Assembly: GCA_030734395.1 (NCBI GenBank)
Contig: JAUZTG010000044.1
Location: forward strand, 1,426,001 to 1,490,000
Direction of reading: 5' to 3'
Origin: Sarocladium kiliense
Lineage: Eukaryota > Ascomycota > Sordariomycetes > Hypocreales > Sarocladiaceae
Length of the DNA: 64,000 bases
A model generated the notes under the pieces. That model had not been told where the DNA came from. It saw nothing but the letters and a program-made list of their open reading frames with translations, and searched no databases. Position numbers and translations under genes: made by a program. Positions 37,416 through 50,600 of this stretch are shown here, one piece after another (position 1 is the first letter of the stretch; every line of letters starts with the position of its first letter).

Positions 37416-37942
37416 TGTGTCGGGTTACGTGCATCAAAGGTGATCAATTGTCTGTCTCGTGTCTGCCCGCTCGCATCTCAGTTGCCTACAATGACATACT
37501 CGCCGCTGATAAGATGCTGACTCGGGAACTCGACTCACTAAAGCCGCAGCGCCGCCACAAATGTGCCGTAGGTACTCCGTACTCGGGACGCTAGAAGGCC
37601 ACCCTACCTTATCGCTGGCATGTCGAGTCCCCACTCATGGATGAAAGCCTCCAAGCCTCCCCACGCAAGAATGGGGGACTTCTACTTGGAGGGACTGCTG
37701 TGGTCGAGTCTTCAGCTGTGTTCTCACGATACATAGAGATCGAATGGTGGTCAGGAGTATGATGTCTATCATGTGGAGTGAATTCTGTCATCGACAGCGT
37801 TGACAGGCTACAACTCTCACTCATAGCATTTCATTCCTATTACTGCACCAGGTCTACGAATCTCGTCATTTGATCGAGAATCGCGGACAATTTGTTCACT
37901 CGCACTCGAAGTAGGAACTTCTTAACCGGGTCGCGGGAAATA
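37416..37942. promoter_or_regulatory. Divergent promoter hxnN / hxnV
   Basis: A 527-base shared upstream region. HGATAR sites are at 37507-37512 (plus), 37609-37614 (minus) and 37766-37771 (minus). A common control region fits co-induction of the two genes. Confidence 0.45.
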
Positions 37943-39954
37943 ATGGCTATCCCTACCACAGCTGTTGCTAATAGAACGCATGGGTCTAAAGCAGCCCACG
38001 ATGTCTGCGTCGTCGGCGCTGGTCCAGCAGGGCTTATGCTAAGGTATGAGAAGCAGCTCTGAAGGGATTGGCCCTAACAAAGAATTAGAGGAAGAAGAAA
38101 CCGTAGAAAAGGAGCCCGCGCTGACCATGAACAGTGTTATTCTTGCCAGACTGGGGATTTCTACCAAAGTCTTGGATGAACGGCCTGATCAAACCAGCGC
38201 AGGTCGCGCTGATGGGATCCAACCCAAGACTATCGAAACGTTGCAGATGTTGGGGCTTGGAGATGAGTTGCTCCGTCAGGGCGTTCGCGTGTATGATATC
38301 TGCATGTGGGGGTGTACACCCGATGGATCTTTAAGACGACAAGGTAGAGAGACTCATTATCCAAGCGACGTGGTCGATGTGCTTCACCCATTCATCCTGC
38401 TGTGTCACCAGGGGATGGTAGAGAAGATGCTGCTCGACGACATGAGCCTCAGTGGAGTGGCGGTGGAGCGTGGGCAGTCCTTCCAAACCTACCAACATGG
38501 CGAGGACGGGCTTTTGCGCATCCAGTCATCGAGTACAGACTGCATCACGCACGAGACACGCTCCCGCTACCTTGTTGGGTGTGACGGCGCTCGTTCGGCT
38601 GTGCGTAAAGCTATCCCCGGCACCTACGCTGAAGGTACACCTCACAACTCTGTCTGGGGCGTTCTCGACGGAGAACTCGATACTGACTTCCCAGACATCT
38701 GGAGCAAAACCCTGGTGTACTCGCCTGAGCATGGGTCGCTGCTGATCATTCCCCGCGAGCGCAACATGACCCGTCTCTACATCGAGATGAAGAACTCAGG
38801 CTCGGCAAAGGATCTAGGCGAGAACTTCGTCATGGAGCAAGCGAGCCGCGTGCTTCAACCGTACAAGATCAAGTGGAAGACCATCGAATGGTTCGGAAAC
38901 TACGCCGTCTCGCAGCGCGTTGCCGCCCGGTTCTCTGATCCCGAGCTTAGGGCTTTTATCGCTGGCGACGCGAGCCACTCTCACAGCCCTAAAGCTGCCC
39001 AGGGGCTCAACACCAGCGTCCACGACTCGTGGAACCTTGCCTGGAAGCTGAATCTCTCACTAAGAGGGTTATCTGCAGGCGACAATGTTCTGCTGGAGAC
39101 CTATGAGGAAGAGCGCAAGAAGATTGCTCACGATCTCATCAACTTTGACTTCGAGCATGCCAACCACATTGCTGGCGGTGATCCGAAGCAGCTTGCAGAG
39201 AATTTCCGCAAGAACACCAGGTTCATCTCTGGCGTCGGTATCGAGTACGGTCACAATGCTATCAACCAAGGAACCACCATTGGTCGTCTTATACCAGGCC
39301 AGACCCTTCCACCAGCTCATGCTACACGGTTCATTGATGCTAATCCCGTCCATGTACAGCTGGATATTCCCATACTCGGGCAGTTCCGGATCTACTTCAT
39401 TGTGCCAGACCTCAGCAAGTCATGGGCATTCCTCAGCCGTCTCAATGACCTCATTACGGGTCAGTCGTCGTTCTTGTCTAGGCTGTCAAAGGTGGCTGCA
39501 GAGTCTTACAGGAGTAAGCCTCGCGCTTCGAGGGCTCAAGACCAATTTCAGCATCCGGAACGATATACTACGAACAGTCAACTTTTCACATATGCCTTGA
39601 TCAGTACGTTACTCACAAAAGCCTTCCCAATACAAAGCATTGCTAACGAAAAGTTCTACTTTTGCAGCATCGACGGACAAGAACCTTTTTGAGTTGGCTT
39701 CCCTGCCTTCCTTACTATCCTCTAGCCCATGGACAGTATACCTGGATGATCTATCCTCCTCTACCCCCTCGAAGGGACAAGGGTGCGTGGAAAAGTGGCT
39801 TGGAGCTTCCGATCCCAACACCGCTACCATACTCAATGTTCGTCCGGACGGGTATGTTGCTTCTGTTCGCCAGTGGGAAGTCCCCGATGCAGACCACGCA
39901 GGCGAGGCAGCTCAGTGGCTAGAGACATATTACGGGGGTTTCCTTGTCGCCTGA
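37943..39954 (+). CDS. hxnV: FAD-dependent phenol-2-monooxygenase-like hydroxylase (HxnV-like)
   Basis: Three exons (37943-38043, 38135-39603, 39668-39954) give 618 residues. The N-terminal FAD motif VVGAGPAGLMLS is completed across intron 1 and followed by ILARLGISTKVLDERP. GRADGIQPKTIETLQ, the DG motif GCDGARSAVRK and the second FAD motif FIAGDASHSHSPKAAQGLN are all present. The C-terminal ~200 residues correspond to the thioredoxin-like dimerisation domain of phenol hydroxylase, ending near WLETYYGGFLVA. Such enzymes add one oxygen to an aromatic or enol ring with NADPH and O2. In A. nidulans HxnV hydroxylates a partially reduced ring product after 2,5-dihydroxypyridine. The head-to-head arrangement with hxnN and the next genes support this assignment. 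Confidence 0.87.
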
Positions 39955-40832
39955 ACCTGGCTTGTGCTAGAGCACGAGGACCTTGAAAACAAGTCATGGT
40001 CACTTTTGTGGCACATATTATTTCCACTTCACTTCTCATTCACTTTGTATTCGCTGAAAACTTATTGGCTTTCGAAACCTTCGCCTTGACCTGCCATGAG
40101 CCGTAATGGCCATTGATGTGAATCGCAGATTGGCCTTAATAAGCAAATAATGGAGCTAGAGCATCATCGGCCGAGTCTGCTGTCAAGGGGAGCAGCGGCT
40201 TTCTCGACTTCTGCTATGCCTCGATCGCGCATCCCCGCATCTTCCTACAGCATGGTCCAATCCAGGGTGGTCTCGGTGAGTGTTGGCCAATGCTGAGAAG
40301 GCCTGTCAGTGCACTTGTGTCAACCAAAGCTTCTAATCGAGGGGTGGGGGAAAGGGCTGGAGTGGGGGTTGGCCTACAGTAGTGGAGGAGGAGGTGGTGG
40401 TGATACTACGGGGCTAACGGGGAACCCAGTATCGCGGATGGCATGCAACCTGGGAACTTAGTTCCCCTAGCAGTTCATAGAGGTTGATCTGCCTTTAGTC
40501 TGATACACTGATAGCAGTGGCATGTTATCTTGATTCCCCCCAGATTACGAGGTACGCCACGGCGCGCTAGGGCACCCATGCTCGACAACATGCGATTCGC
40601 AAAGAGGCGATAGACCGGGTCAACGACTACAAGTCAGCCGGCTCAGGTATCCCTTGCCAAATCCTTGAAGAGGATACATCTAGCCTGTTCCCGAGGCCGC
40701 ATCCGTCCTCTTTGACTGGTTTCCTGGGTATCATTCAGTCTTGCCTGTTCCATTGAACCATTCGCTATCCGGTTGTTGCTGTTTATTCATTCTCCCAAAA
40801 GAAAGACAGCTCGAGCTGCAATAGGTCTCGCC
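39955..40832. other. Intergenic region hxnV / hxnZ
   Basis: Contains the hxnV terminator region and the transporter promoter. It includes a G/GT-rich stretch around 40340-40440 (GGAGGAGGTGGTGGTG). No gene was recognised. Confidence 0.4.
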
Positions 40833-42723
40833 ATGTCTGCCGACAAGCTTGACTATACGGTCACTGAGCCGAAGACGCCCGTCGAGAGGAATCCCTCCTG
40901 CCACGAAGGTAGCCATCAGTCTACTTTGGAAAGTAACACTCCTCATCATGGAGGACGCTTCGAGTCTGCCACTGCCGAGAACTTCTATGGCAATGCTGTT
41001 GGGGAGGCCTATCGCATCAAGTCTGAACTTGTTGCCGAGCACTTGAACAACATTGGCTTTGGAAAGTAAGTTTTGGTCGTGCTCTTCTTGTTTTCTTTTT
41101 TTCCTTGAGGATTCAGATACAGAGAGAATGTGTGAGAGTCGCTCTAAGGCTGACTTAAGTGATTTCTTGTTCCCAGATTCCAGTATTGTCTTTTCTGCAT
41201 CACCGGACTCGGCTGGATGTCAGACAACTTCTGGTCTCAGGGCATCTCAGCTGTGAGACCTCCCGTGGCCAACGAGTTTACCGACATTGGCCGTCTGAGC
41301 TTCAGCTCCATTGCCTACTATGTCGGCCTGATTATTGGTGCCTCGTTCTGGGGAACTGCTATCGATATTGTCGGCCGTAGGCCCGCTTTCAAGATCATCA
41401 TCCTATATGGTGCCGTCTTTGCCTGTGCTGTGGCTGGAGTCCAGAACTTCACGGCCTTTTGCTGCCTTTGGGCTGTCATTGGCACTGCTGCTGGTGGTAA
41501 CGTGCCAGTTGACAGCATTGTCTTTCTTGAATTTTGCCCCCCAACCCATCAGTGGCTCTTGGTCAGCCTCTCGGCATGGTGGAATGCTGGACAGCTGGTT
41601 GTGTCTCTCCTTGCTTGGGTGTTTCTATCCAACTTTGCTTGCACTTCTGCAGAGGCACCGTGTGCTATGCGAGACAATATGGGATGGTTAGTATTATCCG
41701 CCCCAAAGACTGTATAAGCTTTGCTTGAGATTAATACCCTCGACTAACTCGCAGATGCTAGGCGCTACACCATGATCACGCTTGGAGCCATGGCCATCTG
41801 CTTTGGCCTGATCCGTGTCTTCATCTTCAAGATTCCCGAGTCTCCCCGCTACCTCCTTTCCCGTGGTCGTGACCAGGAAGCTGTCGACGCCGTCAATTTC
41901 ATTGCTAGATTCAACGGCAAGCCCGAGTCTCTCACTCTCGACATGCTTCAGGCAATTGACCACCAATTGGGCAACGCTGTAGCGATTGGAACGACTGAGG
42001 TCCCAGCCCAGAGCGTAACGGACCGCATCAAGGAGAGCTTCGCAGACTACGGTACAAGCAGCTACAAGAGTCTCTTTGCAGGCCGCAAGCTTGCTCAACA
42101 CACCATTGTCCTGCTCCTTATCTGGCTGACTGTGGGTGTTGCGTATCCGCTATACTTTGGCTTCATTACTTCGTACCTCCAGACTCGAACCGGGTATACC
42201 TCCGATGGCTCCCTGAGCTATACGTACAAGATCTACTGTATCGTATCGGCCGTTGGCGTTGTTGGACCTCTCGCTGCTGGCTTCTTGGTAGAGACCCGTC
42301 TTGGACGCCGGTGGATGATGGCCATCTCTGCAGCGCTCACAGGGGCATTCCTCTTTGCGTATACGACCGTCGACTCCAAAGCTTCTGACATTGGGTTCCA
42401 GTGCGCGACGGCCATTTTGGGCAACTTTGGTACGTGATCTCCCTCGTGGCTTTACTCTTGTCTCATGCATATTCTGACTTTGCTGCACAGAATACGCAAT
42501 CATGTTTGCATTCACCCCCGAATCTTTCCCTGGGCCCGTTCGAGGAACTGGCACGGGTATCGCAGCAACCCTGCTAAGACTTGGAGGTCTGGCAGCGTCG
42601 TTTGTATCGACTTATGCGGGTTTCAGTGTGGTTCCAATCTATGCGAGTGCTGCGCTGTGGGTTGTGGTTGGACTGCTCTGCCTTGGCTTGCCTTATGAGA
42701 CTCACGGCCACGCATCTATCTAA
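40833..42723 (+). CDS. hxnZ: MFS transporter, sugar-porter/SV2-like (HxnZ-like)
   Basis: Four exons (40833-41065, 41177-41686, 41762-42429, 42491-42723) give 547 residues with about twelve hydrophobic segments. MFS signatures are visible: IDIVGRRPAFK after the second helix, PESPRYLL after helix six, and ETRLGRRW in the second half. A hydrophilic N-terminal tail of ~75 residues precedes the first helix. Relatives move sugars, organic anions or aromatic acids by proton symport in the plasma membrane. A. nidulans has two MFS genes in its hxn cluster, hxnP and hxnZ; this protein resembles the second kind. The substrate is probably nicotinate or a pathway intermediate, inferred from the cluster only. 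Intron 3 ends at ATGCTAG, overlapping an earlier GCAG that would break the frame. Confidence 0.8.
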
Positions 42724-43580
42724 TTGTAGGGCTTGCGCACTATGCGTGGGTCTCTGTCTAGAAAGGACTGTGTTTTTACGGCAACGGGAGGCTCTCTAGA
42801 GTGGTGGGCGGAGGATGTGTGTGTGTCTCTATTATGGACTGACCGAATCTTTGCTCCTATATGAATTAGGCAGATATAACGAAAGATATCAATTGTCCCT
42901 TACATCACGTTACTCTCCCTACATATTGCCGCATGAAAATCAGTGGCATCTATCATTACCGTAGCCGATGGACGCAGATACTCTTGAGCAATGCGTTCGT
43001 AAATGGCACAGGTCGGAGCACTTTGAAGTTGAGCAATGCGAGAGCTCAAGTCGGAGCTTTCGGTACCCAATACAACGGCCTGCCGAATCGTCCAACAAAG
43101 CCCAGAGGCAATGTAGGCCAGGCAAGATCAATTCTAGACACCTTCATCTTTTAGCTCGGTCTAGCCCCTACGCGACCCATGCTGAGCCGGCTACAGGCAA
43201 CTGGCATACGTGAGGCTGTAGATTCGCCAATCTCCCCCACTCCTGACACGGGGCGGAGTTGGGGCCTCTTCGAAGACGGGATGAAGATACAGGAACATGG
43301 CAAACTGCAGTGGGGTCTGACGATCCCCCAAGCTGTCCCACCCTTCAATCCGCGAGATCTGATGTCCTGATCTTTTGCCCAGGACGCTTGTCCACAACGA
43401 GCGGCAACCCCTGGGGTTCGTTGCTTAAGATGATGTATACCAGAAAAGTGTGACTTGTCAGAGAGTCACCGCTATAACAGCCTCTTCCCTTTGGCTTCAC
43501 CTCGTATTCACTATTGACCAACTCGTCAATAACTTTCTTCGCCAAACAATTCAGGGTTGAGCCCGCTTCATGTTGTCACC
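42724..43580. other. Intergenic region hxnZ / hxnT
   Basis: About 860 bases holding the 3' region of the transporter gene and the promoter of hxnT. Short frames are present but no gene is supported. Confidence 0.4.
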
Positions 43581-45009
43581 ATGCCGAAAGCATTAACTCC
43601 CACGTCGGCGTATCCTGCCCTTGATGGCACAGCACTCTTCTCGCCCTTTCAGTTGGGACATTTGAAGCTCGAGCACCGTGTGATTCAGGTGAGATTACAT
43701 CATAAGGCCCTGCCGTAGAGTACATACTCTGATTAACCCTCTAGGCGCCTCTCACTCGTATGAGAGCAGATAAGGAATCTGCTGGTGTTCATGTCCCCGG
43801 TCCCCGTGTCGTCAAGTACTACGGTGATAGGGCCAGCAAAGGCGGCCTCCAGCTCACAGAAGCTACTGATATCTGCCTCAACGCGAGTGCGTACCCTGGC
43901 GTACCTGGTGTCTTCACCAAAACGCAGTTGGCTGGTTGGCGCAAGGTGACTGATGCCGTGCACGCCAAGGGCGGGTTCATTTACTCGCAGCTATGGCACA
44001 CGGGACGCGCCTCGTCCACGGGCATGCGCGGTGGGGAGAAGTGTGTCTCGTCGAGCAATCTGCCCATGGATGGCACATACCTAGATGGCGTCAAGTGTGA
44101 GGATGATCCTCCTCGACCCCTGACAATCGATGAGATCCATGGACTTACGCAAGAGTGGGCTGCGGCTGCTAAGCGAGCCGTTGACGAAGCTGGATTTGAC
44201 GGTGTCGAGATTCACTGTAATATATTCCCCACGAGACTATGCCCTGCCTTTGACCGACCTTGAGCTGACCTTGATTACCCGTGCATAGCTGCCAACGGAT
44301 ATCTGCTGGAGCAGTTCCTGCACGACAACATCAACACCCGCACCGATCAATACGGTGGATCTGTTGAGAACAGGTGTCGCTTCACACTCGAGGTTATCTC
44401 TGCCGTGATCAAGTCTATTGGAGCTGACAAAGTCGGCATCCGCCTCTCCCCGTACAACTTCTTCCAGGGAACCCGCGACAGCGATCCCAACGCTCACTGG
44501 TCATACCTCTGCCAGCAGATTGCCAGCTTGCCAAAGGACGAGCGTCCCGCCTACGCACACATGTATGCCTCCCTCATGCTTCCCAGGTATATCTGCGCGA
44601 AGATAGCATATAAACCCACTGACACTCTCGACTCAGGATCGAGCCTCGCTTCGACGAAGTTCTGGACGAGGAGGCAAAGCTCGCTCAATTGCCGAACTCT
44701 GAAGGCCAGGACAAAAAGCAGAAGAATTCCCTCAACATCTTCCGCGAGATCCTCCTCCCCGCTGGCATTGCCTTCTTGGCGGCTGGTAACTTCAACCGCG
44801 ATAATGCGCCGGCCAAGATCAAGTCTGGCGAGGCTGATGGCATCATATTCGGGCGTCACTTCATTGCCAACCCTGATCTTCCTAAGCGTCTCCGCGAGGG
44901 TCTGGAGTTGAACAAGTACGATCGTTCAACGTTCTACGGCGCTGATCCACCAGAGAAAGGTTACAATGACTACCCTTTCTACAGTGAAGATACGAATGGT
45001 GAGCAATGA
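43581..45009 (+). CDS. hxnT: Old-yellow-enzyme flavin reductase (HxnT-like)
   Basis: Four exons (43581-43688, 43745-44216, 44289-44586, 44637-45009) give 416 residues, the OYE family length. The FMN-barrel motifs are present: APLTRMRAD after intron 1, QLWHTGR, FDGVEIHSANGYLLEQFLHD across intron 2 (His and Asn bind substrate, Tyr donates the proton), RTDQYGGSVENR, GIRLSPYN and FGRHFIANPDLPKRL. An insertion of about 20 charged residues (LPNSEGQDKKQKN) lies near residues 310-330. The family reduces electron-poor C=C bonds with NAD(P)H. In A. nidulans HxnT partially reduces 2,5-dihydroxypyridine. The gene sits between the transporter gene and hxnX. Family is certain, and the pathway role is supported by synteny of function. 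Confidence 0.88.
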
Positions 45010-45466
45010 TGGAGATGAACGCTGCTGAAGAGAACGTTCAAAGGGAGGGATCTTAACATAGTCTTTTTACTTAGAACGTACTTTGCATAAAGGGATTAGA
45101 GACGGCGTCTCTAGTTCATAGTACTCCTTTGGCTTCTATCTGTGCATGTTACCCTACCTAGCAGCAACATCAGTCTGCGATGCTACGACAAACACGGGGA
45201 TTCAACGAGGGCGTCTCTCACTTTAGCGCCCCAATTGCTATGGAATGTATTGTCACATACGTCGTCTGGATATTTGCGCCTCCTACGCTGTTCTTGGATT
45301 GCCTGAACTCAAGATCAACCCTCTTTTCTCTGCGTAGGTTGCATCAACTTGGATGTGCATTCTGTCCTATTCCCACGTCCCACCACAATTGACAGGGGAC
45401 TGACAATCGCATTCAAGGATCAAAGATTCGTGTAATAGTTCATATTGCCTTTCTCGAGCGTTATAT
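45010..45466. other. Convergent 3' intergenic region hxnT / hxnX
   Basis: Gap between converging stop codons. No gene or repeat was recognised. Confidence 0.4.
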
Positions 45467-46891
45467 TCAACTTTTAATCGCAACTTCGATTCCAGCGTCC
45501 ACTCCACACTGTGACCACTTCTCCTCCACATCCTCAAACATGTCGTAGGTCAGAAGCCAGCGCCCAACGCCGTTGTATCTCCAAGGGAACGGGTCGTCAC
45601 CAGTCTCCGGTGACTTTGGTAGTACCGGCTGTTTCTGAGACAGCCAATCCTTGTCAAAGGTGTCGTATTTCTTGAACCTAGCATCCCGCTCTTCCTGTTC
45701 CTTCCCGTCCTCGAGATGGTAGATCCATTGGTTGTACGTCCCTCTCTGGACCACCTTCTCCGTCCGCTCACGGCGACAGGCCTCATAGACTTTGAGAGCC
45801 TGCTTCTTCGAGGCCATGGATTTATCCTTGACGCGGCCAAGGCAAACCCCGAGAACCCCTCCATCCTCGAGCGCCATGCCTGCTCCGCTGGCAAGATAGG
45901 GAAGCGTTGCATGCACAGCATCGCCGAGCATTGTGAAGTTTCCAGTATCGTTGGACCAGGGAGGATCAAGCCCAGGACGGATGTTGAGCCGCCACTTTAG
46001 GATAGAGTCGTCCTTGGATAGACTGAGAATCTTAGGGATGCGTGGATCCCAACCTTCAAAGTGTGCTCGCATCTCATCCACGCTTCCCTTCAAAATGTTG
46101 CCCCTGTCAAGAGGGATATCGTCTGGGACCAAGAGCACCATGTTGAAAAGCTCGCCGCCTTTCAATACATAGTTGACAGCATGTTTCTCCGGACCAACCC
46201 AATAGTTGACCTGCGGGTCTTCCACGAGCGGTCGCAACTCGGGATCCTTGAGCATCTCCGCAGTGGGCAGCAACAGACGGTATGCCAAATCACCAGTCAG
46301 CTCTGGAGGATCCTCACGGCCGAGGAATTGTTCTCGCAACTTGGAGCCGATACCATCCGCTGCCACTAAGAGCTCCGTCTGGACCACACGTCCGTCCTCA
46401 AGGTATATAGTTGTAGTTTGCCCGTCCTCTGAGGCGTCGTATCTGCTCACTTTGGCGTTTGTAACAAGCTTGGCTCCCAGTTCCGTCGCGCGGTCGAGCA
46501 AACACCTATGGAGAGTGGCGCGATGGAAGTCGAGAAATGAGTAACCGCCTGTAGCAGCAGCATAGCCGTGGTAGTCCATCTCGCCGAGGTGATTGCCCTT
46601 CCACCCGAAGAAATTGCATCGTCTAGGTTTAGTCGCCAACGCCTCCAGTCGCTCCTTCATCCCCCAGGAATAGAGAACCTTTGCTGCGTTGGGTAGAACT
46701 TGGATGCCAGCACCCACCTCGCCGATCTCAGATGCAGCCTCAAGCACGGTCACTTGATGGCCTGCTAGGAGGATGCTGATGGCAGCACCTAGCCCACCAA
46801 GACCGGCACCGACAATAGTGACATCGAGCTTGCTTTCTGGACTGCGATGAAGCACTTCCTGAACTTGGGGGTCCTTGGGCTTGACGGCCAT
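45467..46891 (-). CDS. hxnX: FAD-dependent 6-hydroxynicotinate 3-monooxygenase-like enzyme (HxnX-like)
   Basis: A single exon encodes 474 residues. It has the FAD-binding fold of salicylate hydroxylase-type group A monooxygenases: TIVGAGLGGLGAA at residues 25-37, the DG motif AADGIGSKLRE, and MLGDAVHATLPYLASGAGMALED for FAD ribityl binding. It continues about 60 residues past the usual end with WLLTYDMFEDVEEKW. Bacterial NicC and fungal HxnX of this group decarboxylate and hydroxylate 6-hydroxynicotinate to 2,5-dihydroxypyridine. No signal peptide or C-terminal hydrophobic anchor is seen; the final residues are AIKS. The gene is divergent from the regulator gene hxnR, sharing an 804-base promoter region. 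Salicylate hydroxylase is the alternative reading, but the neighbourhood favours HxnX. Confidence 0.87.
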   Translation of the reverse strand: MAVKPKDPQVQEVLHRSPESKLDVTIVGAGLGGLGAAISILLAGHQVTVLEAASEIGEVGAGIQVLPNAAKVLYSWGMKERLEALATKPRRCNFFGWKGNHLGEMDYHGYAAATGGYSFLDFHRATLHRCLLDRATELGAKLVTNAKVSRYDASEDGQTTTIYLEDGRVVQTELLVAADGIGSKLREQFLGREDPPELTGDLAYRLLLPTAEMLKDPELRPLVEDPQVNYWVGPEKHAVNYVLKGGELFNMVLLVPDDIPLDRGNILKGSVDEMRAHFEGWDPRIPKILSLSKDDSILKWRLNIRPGLDPPWSNDTGNFTMLGDAVHATLPYLASGAGMALEDGGVLGVCLGRVKDKSMASKKQALKVYEACRRERTEKVVQRGTYNQWIYHLEDGKEQEERDARFKKYDTFDKDWLSQKQPVLPKSPETGDDPFPWRYNGVGRWLLTYDMFEDVEEKWSQCGVDAGIEVAIKS

Positions 46892-47695
46892 TATGCGTGC
46901 GGGCGTGTGTGTACGTGTGTAAGTGTGTCCGGATATGTGATATTATCCTTATTTCCCCCTGTCGTAAATAGGCAATTGGAACCAATGCAGCTGCGGGTAT
47001 AAAACTTTGAACGCCAAACGCTGGGACGTGGCCGTATGGAATCGAAGCAAGCTCTCGGTTTATACAGCTAGTATAATGGTTGATGGAGTCAGTGCCGGTT
47101 CAATTGATCTAGCGTTGGCAGCATCCTTCACAGGACAATGACGATCAAATTCATGACCCAATTACTTCGCAAAGGCGTAAGTGGGCAGATTGGCCATTTC
47201 GACACGGTCTTCGGTTCTAGAAAGCGCCCGGCATCTCTTGAACAAGCTATCGTTCAAGCCACGCTCAAGCTATCCCATGTCGTGACTCGTTACTTGAACC
47301 TGACTCTTATCTAGAGCCCCAGGTGATCTAGGGAGCCCATTGGATCCCGAGGAGGGGCTCAAGAGTGGGCGGAGGATTTTAGAGTTACTGCTACTGGGCG
47401 GCCACCAACTAGGCTTGCTTGTACAGCATAAAGATAGACAACAGGTGCAGGTCGGTGGGTGGCTACGATAACAGAAGTGGGGGATGGACCCGAACTTACG
47501 AATGGTTACGCTACAGTAGATGGGGAGGATAGCAAGGTCTCATTGCCGGTGATCTGTAATTCAGTCTCCTCCTTCATCCCACTCTCACATAAACTCGACA
47601 ATTGAGCAAGGTTTGATGGATACCGGTCGCCATTCTCATCCCACTATACACAGTCGCTAGGCACGTTCCCAGGGGTCGAATGGTAGGCCGTCAAT
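46892..47695. promoter_or_regulatory. Divergent promoter hxnX / hxnR
   Basis: Shared upstream region of 804 bases. It holds HGATAR sites at 47247-47252 (minus), 47307-47312 (minus), 47432-47437 (plus) and 47466-47471 (plus). A GT-rich stretch at about 46898-46930 lies immediately upstream of the hxnX start codon. Confidence 0.45.
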
Positions 47696-50600
47696 ATGGA
47701 GGACAGCGCAGATGGCAACGGGAACACAGCGGTGGCCGCAGCAGCACGGCCACCACCTCGGGAGAAGGCTTTCGCATGTACTCATCCCGGGTGTACCAAA
47801 CGCTTCACTCGTGCCGAGCACCTACAGCGGCACGCTCTGAACCACATGCCTGGCAGCGGTGTAGCCTGTCCTCTCTGCCGAGCTCACTTCAAGCGGCCAG
47901 ACCTGTTGAGTAAGTGGCTGTAGCTTCCCATTGCACAACGACAAATACATTTGGCACTGTGTTCTCATCGGTTCTCTGACATGGTCTGATTTATTTGGCA
48001 ATTGCAGGCCGGCATATGGAACGCCATCAACAAAAGGACTTAGAGGCGGGAGGTCCTGGCCGTGGCATACTAGATACAAGAAAACGCGCGTGGCAAGCTC
48101 CAGACGGGACTATCAAGGAGAGTAACCCTCGAGCAAGGACGTCTGCCAGAGTTCGCAAGGCTACACTAGGTACCAAGCCAGGCGTGCAGCAACAACCACA
48201 GCAGCAACAGCAACGACAGCAAGGTTATCACCAGCAGGGGCAGCAGCCGTCACCTGAGACTGAGCCCGACAGCTCAACAAGTCCGGTCGATGAACGTAGT
48301 AACCTCGCCTGGAATTGCCCACCACCCCAAGACAGTGCATCCTACGGCTTTCATCAGGGCTTCGCCGAAGGGCTTTATAGCCAAGGCTCAGGCCTGGGGA
48401 GAACGGCCAACGAGAGCCACGACGATCACTCAGGGCAGCTTGACTTTACGTTTAGTGCCCCGGACTTGCCCAGCACAGGCACGAGCTACGACGACTTGGA
48501 TTACGAGCAGATCTTCCAGCCGGATACTGCAAGTTCTTTTAACATGCCATATACCACGGCCTTTGACTACGGCTGGCTGTTCAATAACGCAAAAGAAACT
48601 GCGTCGCAGCCCATTCCGCAAAGGGGGCAAGGCATTATCACCAGCATAGGTCCTGGTACACACGACCCTCAGCCGTTCTCCATCTCTCCACCTTCCACAA
48701 GCTCGCAGCTGTGGTCCTTGCCTTCAGACTCTGGGTTTGGCGACGCTCCCGGAGTCGTTCCGGGAAACAACGGCTGTGGCGGTCAGGACAGTCCTCCTAT
48801 CCACACAGCTGCGTTTGGCGCCTCCATGTCAGCTGAGAATACTTCATTGCATCAAACTGTTGATATGCTCGGAGGCAACACTGCATCAAGTGGCCAGTCC
48901 TTACGGGCACAAGTCCGAAAGCAGCAGCAGCAGCAAAAGCAGCAGCACGCCCCCGATTTGCAACGCATACATATCTCAGAACGACCCTTCTCCACGCTCG
49001 ACGGAAGCATCAATGTCCCCAAGCTTGACGAAGAGTCCCGCAAGGTGGTCCTGGAAACAATCGCCTCTTGCGGCCCCAGCCTTCCAAATGGAGCAGATGT
49101 ATCCGTGTGGCAGCTCCCTCTGCTCTCCCTGGAGTCTCTTCAGGAATACCTCGAGCTCTTCTTCACCCGCTTCAATACAGCGTATCCCTTGATCCACCTT
49201 CCCACCTTCACCCCGGACGAGACGGAACCACTGCTTTTAATCGCCATCCTATTACTTGGTGCAACGTACTCGACCAAAGATGCGCATCAAGTCGCAGTCT
49301 GCATCCATGATGTGATTCGACCGCGCATCTTTGCTCACGCTGGCTTCTCAGCCAAGCCTCAGTGGTGGAGCTTGCAGACCATCTTACTCGTTGAGTGCTT
49401 TGGAAAGTCGAGGGCTGGCCTGAAGCAGCACGAAATGAGCCATCTCTTCCACGGGCTCCTCATTAATCTTATTCGACGGTCTAATTGCCAGTCTGTGAAG
49501 CCTCAGGGTCCCGTAACACGGCCTCGCCCAGACTACAACGAGGACAGCGCTTGGCGCCAGTGGGCTGCTCAGGAAGAGCAAAAAAGGTAAGAGAAGACTG
49601 GAAATATCCGCGATCTTATACGTCCCCACCGCTATTCGACTTGAACTAACAACTGACTAGGCTGGCCCTCTTCTGTTTTATGTGGGATACCCAACACGCG
49701 GTTCTGTTCTGCCAGAGCCTATGTATGTCATCCTTTGAGCTTCGAGTCGACCTGCCTTGCCCACAGGCTATTTGGGAAGCTCGGGATAGCGTCTCTTGGG
49801 CTTCCACCTGGCGGGCTACTCCCGCAGCAGCCAGGGAAATCCCATATCTATTCGCTCTTAAGTCCTACCTAAGTCCATCGACTCCCAAGCCACTCGCGCT
49901 CGATGCCATGTCTAGGGTTCTAGTCTTGCATGGACTGATGTCCGTGGCTTGGGACATGCAACGTCGAGACCAGACATCGCTTGGGATGAATCCCATAAGC
50001 AACATTACGAGTCAAGTCGACTGGAAGAGAGTCATTGGAGAAGCGTACGATGCCTGGCAACGAGATTTTGACGTCCACTGTGCAACAGCCGTCGCTCACA
50101 TGCGCAGCAATGGGGTACACAAGAGTAGCGGCAGGAGAAGCACCAACCATGCAGATCACCAAGGCGCTGCGTCTTCAAGGGATGAGCTTCGCGCTCGATG
50201 TGACGCGGTGTGGTCATTTGCTGCGTCGTACTCTACATTGGCGGGCTGTGCCCAGATCCTCCTGAACATGGAGTTCCTTGACGTCCAAGTCTATGCCGGT
50301 GCGCGACAAATTCTTGGCCGTCCTGTTCAGCAGAAAGATTACATCCGTTCGGCTGCTATTGTGAAGAAATGGGCGGCGGGGGCGAAGACGACAGGAAGTT
50401 CATCGCCCCCTGGCAGCCCCTCAGTCAATGCCAACTACACGAAGAGCGCCTCGGGGAAACACCCTGCCACTATTGCGGCCACCCACGCGGCGCTCAATCT
50501 GCACAGGCATATTGACCATCTCACAAGCCAAGATGCCATGAGCTTATTTCACGTGCCGTGGTGTATCTACCTCCTTACCCTCACACTATGGGCGTCCCAG